Shown one piece after another: positions 60,568 to 64,000 of a DNA stretch of 64,000 bases. The translations under genes were made by a program, and so were the position numbers. The stretch covers positions 2,721,501 to 2,785,500 of the forward strand of contig NZ_CP077089.1 in the NCBI RefSeq assembly GCF_014268445.2, given 5' to 3'. Below the pieces are notes generated by a model, which worked only from the letters and a program-made list of their open reading frames with translations, did not search any database and had not been told where the DNA came from. The stretch comes from Pseudomonas tensinigenes. GTDB lineage: Bacteria; Pseudomonadota; Gammaproteobacteria; Pseudomonadales; Pseudomonadaceae. Position 1 is the first letter of the stretch. Every line of letters starts with the position of its first letter.

Positions 60568-62511
60568 TTATTTGCCTGACGGTTTCGCTGTGCGTTTTGT
60601 CGTACCCGTGGTTTTGCTGCGGGTCGATTTGCGTTTCTTCTTCCACGGTGCCGCCGCTTTACCGGCCGGCGGCGGGCCGCTGATGGTCAGGCTGAGGCTC
60701 GAGCAGCGTGTCACCTGTTTGCTCATCCACGCCGCTTGTTTGGTGACAAATTCTTCCAGACTCATTTCGCCGCTTTGCACCATGTCCAGCGCCTGCTCCC
60801 AGATCGCCGTGGTGCCGGGGTCGGCAATTGCGCGGGGCACCGCGTCGATCAGGCTGAACGCCGCCGGGGTGGCGGCGAGAGCCTTGCCGTTTTTCACCAG
60901 ATAGCCACGGTCAATCAAGCCCTGAATGATCGAGGCACGGGTGGCTTCGGTGCCGATACCGGTGGTGTCCTTGAGTTTCTGTTTGAGCAGTGGATCCTCG
61001 ACCAGTTTGGCGACGTTTTTCATCGCCTTGATCAGATCGCCCTCGGTGTAGGGTTTGGGCGGTTGCGTCCACAGATCCTTGAGCTTTACAGCGGCGATGG
61101 CGCATTCGACGCCTTGGCTAAGGGCCGGCAAGGTTTGCGGTGCGGGTGCTTCGCGGCCCTTCGCCGCTGCCAGCGCTTCGGGCAGAGCACGCTTCCAGCC
61201 CGCTTCGATGATTTGCTTGCCGACCGCGCGCAACGCTTCACCGGCGCAATCGAAGTCGGCCTGGGTGCGATCGTATTCGTGATTTGGCAGAAACTGCGCC
61301 AGATAGCGTGCGCGGATCAGCGTGTACACCGAGCGGTGCTTGCCGCTCAGACGATCAAGGTTCTTCGCGGCGGCGGTAGGAATAATGCCGTGGTGAGCAC
61401 TGACCTTGGCGTCGTTCCATGCCCGGGATTTGCGTTGCGGCTCCAGAAACCCGTTGAGCGCCTCAAGACCCGGATCGGCCTGCCGCAACGCGGCGAGAAT
61501 CCCCGGTGCCTCGCTGTGTTGGCTCAAGGGCAGGTAACCGCAATCACTGCGCGGGTAAGTGATGACTTTGTAGGTTTCGTAGAGTGCCTGAGCAATGTCG
61601 AGGGTTTCCTGCGCGCCGAGGCCGAGTTTCTTCGAGCAGACTTCTTGCAGGGTGCCGAGATCGAAGGGCAGCGGCGCCACCTCACGCATGCGCTCGGTTT
61701 TCAGCTTGACCACCCGGGCACTCGCAGCGCTGCTGATCGCCGCAGCTGCTTGCTGGGCCAACGCCTGATTCACGCAGCGCTCCTGATCGTCACAGACATC
61801 CGACGGCGCCCGCCACTGTGCGGTAAACGGAATGTCGTTGTGCAGCAGATCGACATCGATCGCCCAGAATGGCACCGGCACGAAATCGGCGATGCTGCGG
61901 TCGCGATCGACCACCAGGCGCAAGGTCGGCGTCTGTACCCGGCCTACCGGCAACACCCCTTGATAACCCGATTGTCGCCCGAGCAGTGTGAACAGTCGGC
62001 TCATGTTCATACCGATCAGCCAGTCCGCCCGCGAGCGCCCCAGCGCCGAGTGATACAGGCTGAACGTCTCGGCCCCCGGTTTCAGCGCGGCAAGGGCTTT
62101 GCGGATCGAGGCTTCGTCCAGCGCCGACAGCCACAAGCGGCGGATCGGCCCGCGATAACGACAGTGCTCGACCAGTTCCCGGGCGATCATCTCGCCCTCA
62201 CGGTCGGCGTCGGTGGCGATGATCAGTTCGCTGGCCTCGCCGAGCAGGCGTTTGACCGCTTTGTACTGGCTGGCGGTGCGCGGCTTGACGGTCATTTTCC
62301 ACTTGTCCGGGATGATCGGCAGATCGGCCAGCACCCAGCGCTTGTAACGCGCGTCATAGGCATCCGGCGGCGCGGTTTCGAGCAAGTGGCCGATGCACCA
62401 GGTCACCGTGACGTCCGTTCCCAGCCAGCAGCCGTCGCCCCGACGCTTGGCGCCGAGCACGGCCGCAATGTCTTTGGCCTGAGAAGGTTTTTCACAGAGG
62501 TACAACCGCAT
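60568..62511 (-). CDS. topB: DNA topoisomerase III
   Basis: 647 residues from the ATG at 62511. This type IA enzyme relaxes or decatenates DNA by single-strand passage. The toprim domain has the start MRLYLCEKPSQAKDIAAVLG and ATDADREGEMIARELVEH. The active-site tyrosine lies in YKVITYPRSDCGYLP (about residue 325). The C-terminus is Lys/Ser/Thr-rich (KKKRKSTRSKTTGTTKRTAK) and replaces the zinc fingers of type I. A LexA-box-like site sits 73 bases upstream of the start. Confidence 0.95.
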   Translation of the reverse strand: MRLYLCEKPSQAKDIAAVLGAKRRGDGCWLGTDVTVTWCIGHLLETAPPDAYDARYKRWVLADLPIIPDKWKMTVKPRTASQYKAVKRLLGEASELIIATDADREGEMIARELVEHCRYRGPIRRLWLSALDEASIRKALAALKPGAETFSLYHSALGRSRADWLIGMNMSRLFTLLGRQSGYQGVLPVGRVQTPTLRLVVDRDRSIADFVPVPFWAIDVDLLHNDIPFTAQWRAPSDVCDDQERCVNQALAQQAAAAISSAASARVVKLKTERMREVAPLPFDLGTLQEVCSKKLGLGAQETLDIAQALYETYKVITYPRSDCGYLPLSQHSEAPGILAALRQADPGLEALNGFLEPQRKSRAWNDAKVSAHHGIIPTAAAKNLDRLSGKHRSVYTLIRARYLAQFLPNHEYDRTQADFDCAGEALRAVGKQIIEAGWKRALPEALAAAKGREAPAPQTLPALSQGVECAIAAVKLKDLWTQPPKPYTEGDLIKAMKNVAKLVEDPLLKQKLKDTTGIGTEATRASIIQGLIDRGYLVKNGKALAATPAAFSLIDAVPRAIADPGTTAIWEQALDMVQSGEMSLEEFVTKQAAWMSKQVTRCSSLSLTISGPPPAGKAAAPWKKKRKSTRSKTTGTTKRTAKPSGK

Positions 62512-62583
62512 AACCACCCACGTCGATCAAGGTCCGGACAGGTGCACAGAATGGCCGGACTTGGCGTCAGGGGCAACTTTTAT

Positions 62584-62599
62584 CTGTATGGATATACAG
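62584..62599. promoter_or_regulatory. LexA-box-like palindrome upstream of topB
   Basis: CTGTATGGATATACAG matches the CTGT-N8-ACAG pattern, and the surrounding dyad reaches TTTTATCTGTAT / ATACAGATAAAA (12 bp per arm). As I recall it, the P. aeruginosa LexA consensus is CTGTATAAATATACAG, from which this differs at two central positions. It lies 73 bases from the topB start and 190 bases from aprA. Confidence 0.6.
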
Positions 62600-62719
62600 A
62601 TAAAAAGCATTGCAGCAGGTGACGGGTAATACAGGGACGCAGCCCGGGCTATCGAGAAATTGATTAGCGCCCGGTTTGCGCCTGTGTCAGGTTTTTCGCC
62701 GATTCAAACACGCGAGTGA

Positions 62720-64000
<1,281 letters not shown>

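Noticed and set aside
60736..62622. 628-codon open frame antisense to topB
   Set aside because: No motif is visible; topB has complete catalytic motifs.

Overview
The window looks like chromosomal DNA of a Pseudomonas fluorescens-group bacterium. The evidence is GC-rich coding sequence, many REP-type intergenic hairpins (core GCGAGCAGGCTCGCTCCCAC), Pseudomonas-typical small families (DUF1652, DUF2790, DUF1289), an 869-residue AcnB, and a serralysin of the AprA type at the right edge. No rRNA, tRNA, CRISPR array, transposase or integrase was recognised. Both edge genes are cut: a chemoreceptor on the left and aprA on the right.

Layout. 1-3.7 kb: chemoreceptor tail, an NTF2-like secreted protein and malate:quinone oxidoreductase. 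3.8-6.5 kb: an AT-rich island, apparently acquired, whose three minus-strand genes encode a membrane J-domain protein, an HTH/ImmA-IrrE metallopeptidase and a PIN-domain protein; the last two overlap like a toxin-antitoxin pair. 6.6-14 kb: small enzymes and regulators (SnoaL-like, NUDIX, a winged-helix regulator with a beta-propeller protein, a PAS/LuxR regulator), DUF1652, a lipoprotein and a TRIC-type channel, separated by repeats. 14.1-16 kb: a short-chain dehydrogenase and APH-fold kinase operon.

16.2-37 kb is a complete type VI secretion system with two divergent arms. The minus arm is tssB-tssC-hcp-tssE-tssF-tssG-clpV-unknown gene-vgrG-MORN protein. The plus arm is tssJ-tssK-tssL-tssM-tssA. 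A PAAR-like DUF4280 gene faces the minus arm. The order matches what I recall of P. aeruginosa HSI-III. No fha, ppkA or pppA gene is present. The unknown 396-residue gene and the MORN protein are the likely cluster-specific components.

37-46 kb: a 2-hydroxyacid dehydrogenase, two secreted proteins, an isochorismatase-like hydrolase behind what looks like a transcription attenuator with a threonine-rich leader peptide, a tautomerase, two tiny membrane proteins, a serine-type transporter and acnB with a long inverted repeat upstream. 46-56 kb: DUF1289, a universal stress protein, miaE, an RstA/RstB-like two-component system, a TonB-dependent siderophore receptor, a GFA protein, glutaminase and a ProA-like dehydrogenase. 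56-59 kb: cyanate detoxification, with cynS, a DUF2790 protein and cynT divergent from cynR. 59-64 kb: a small conserved protein, a gene-poor stretch, a GNAT protein, topB behind a LexA-box-like site, and aprA.

All calls come from reading the sequence and from memory of protein families. No database search was run.
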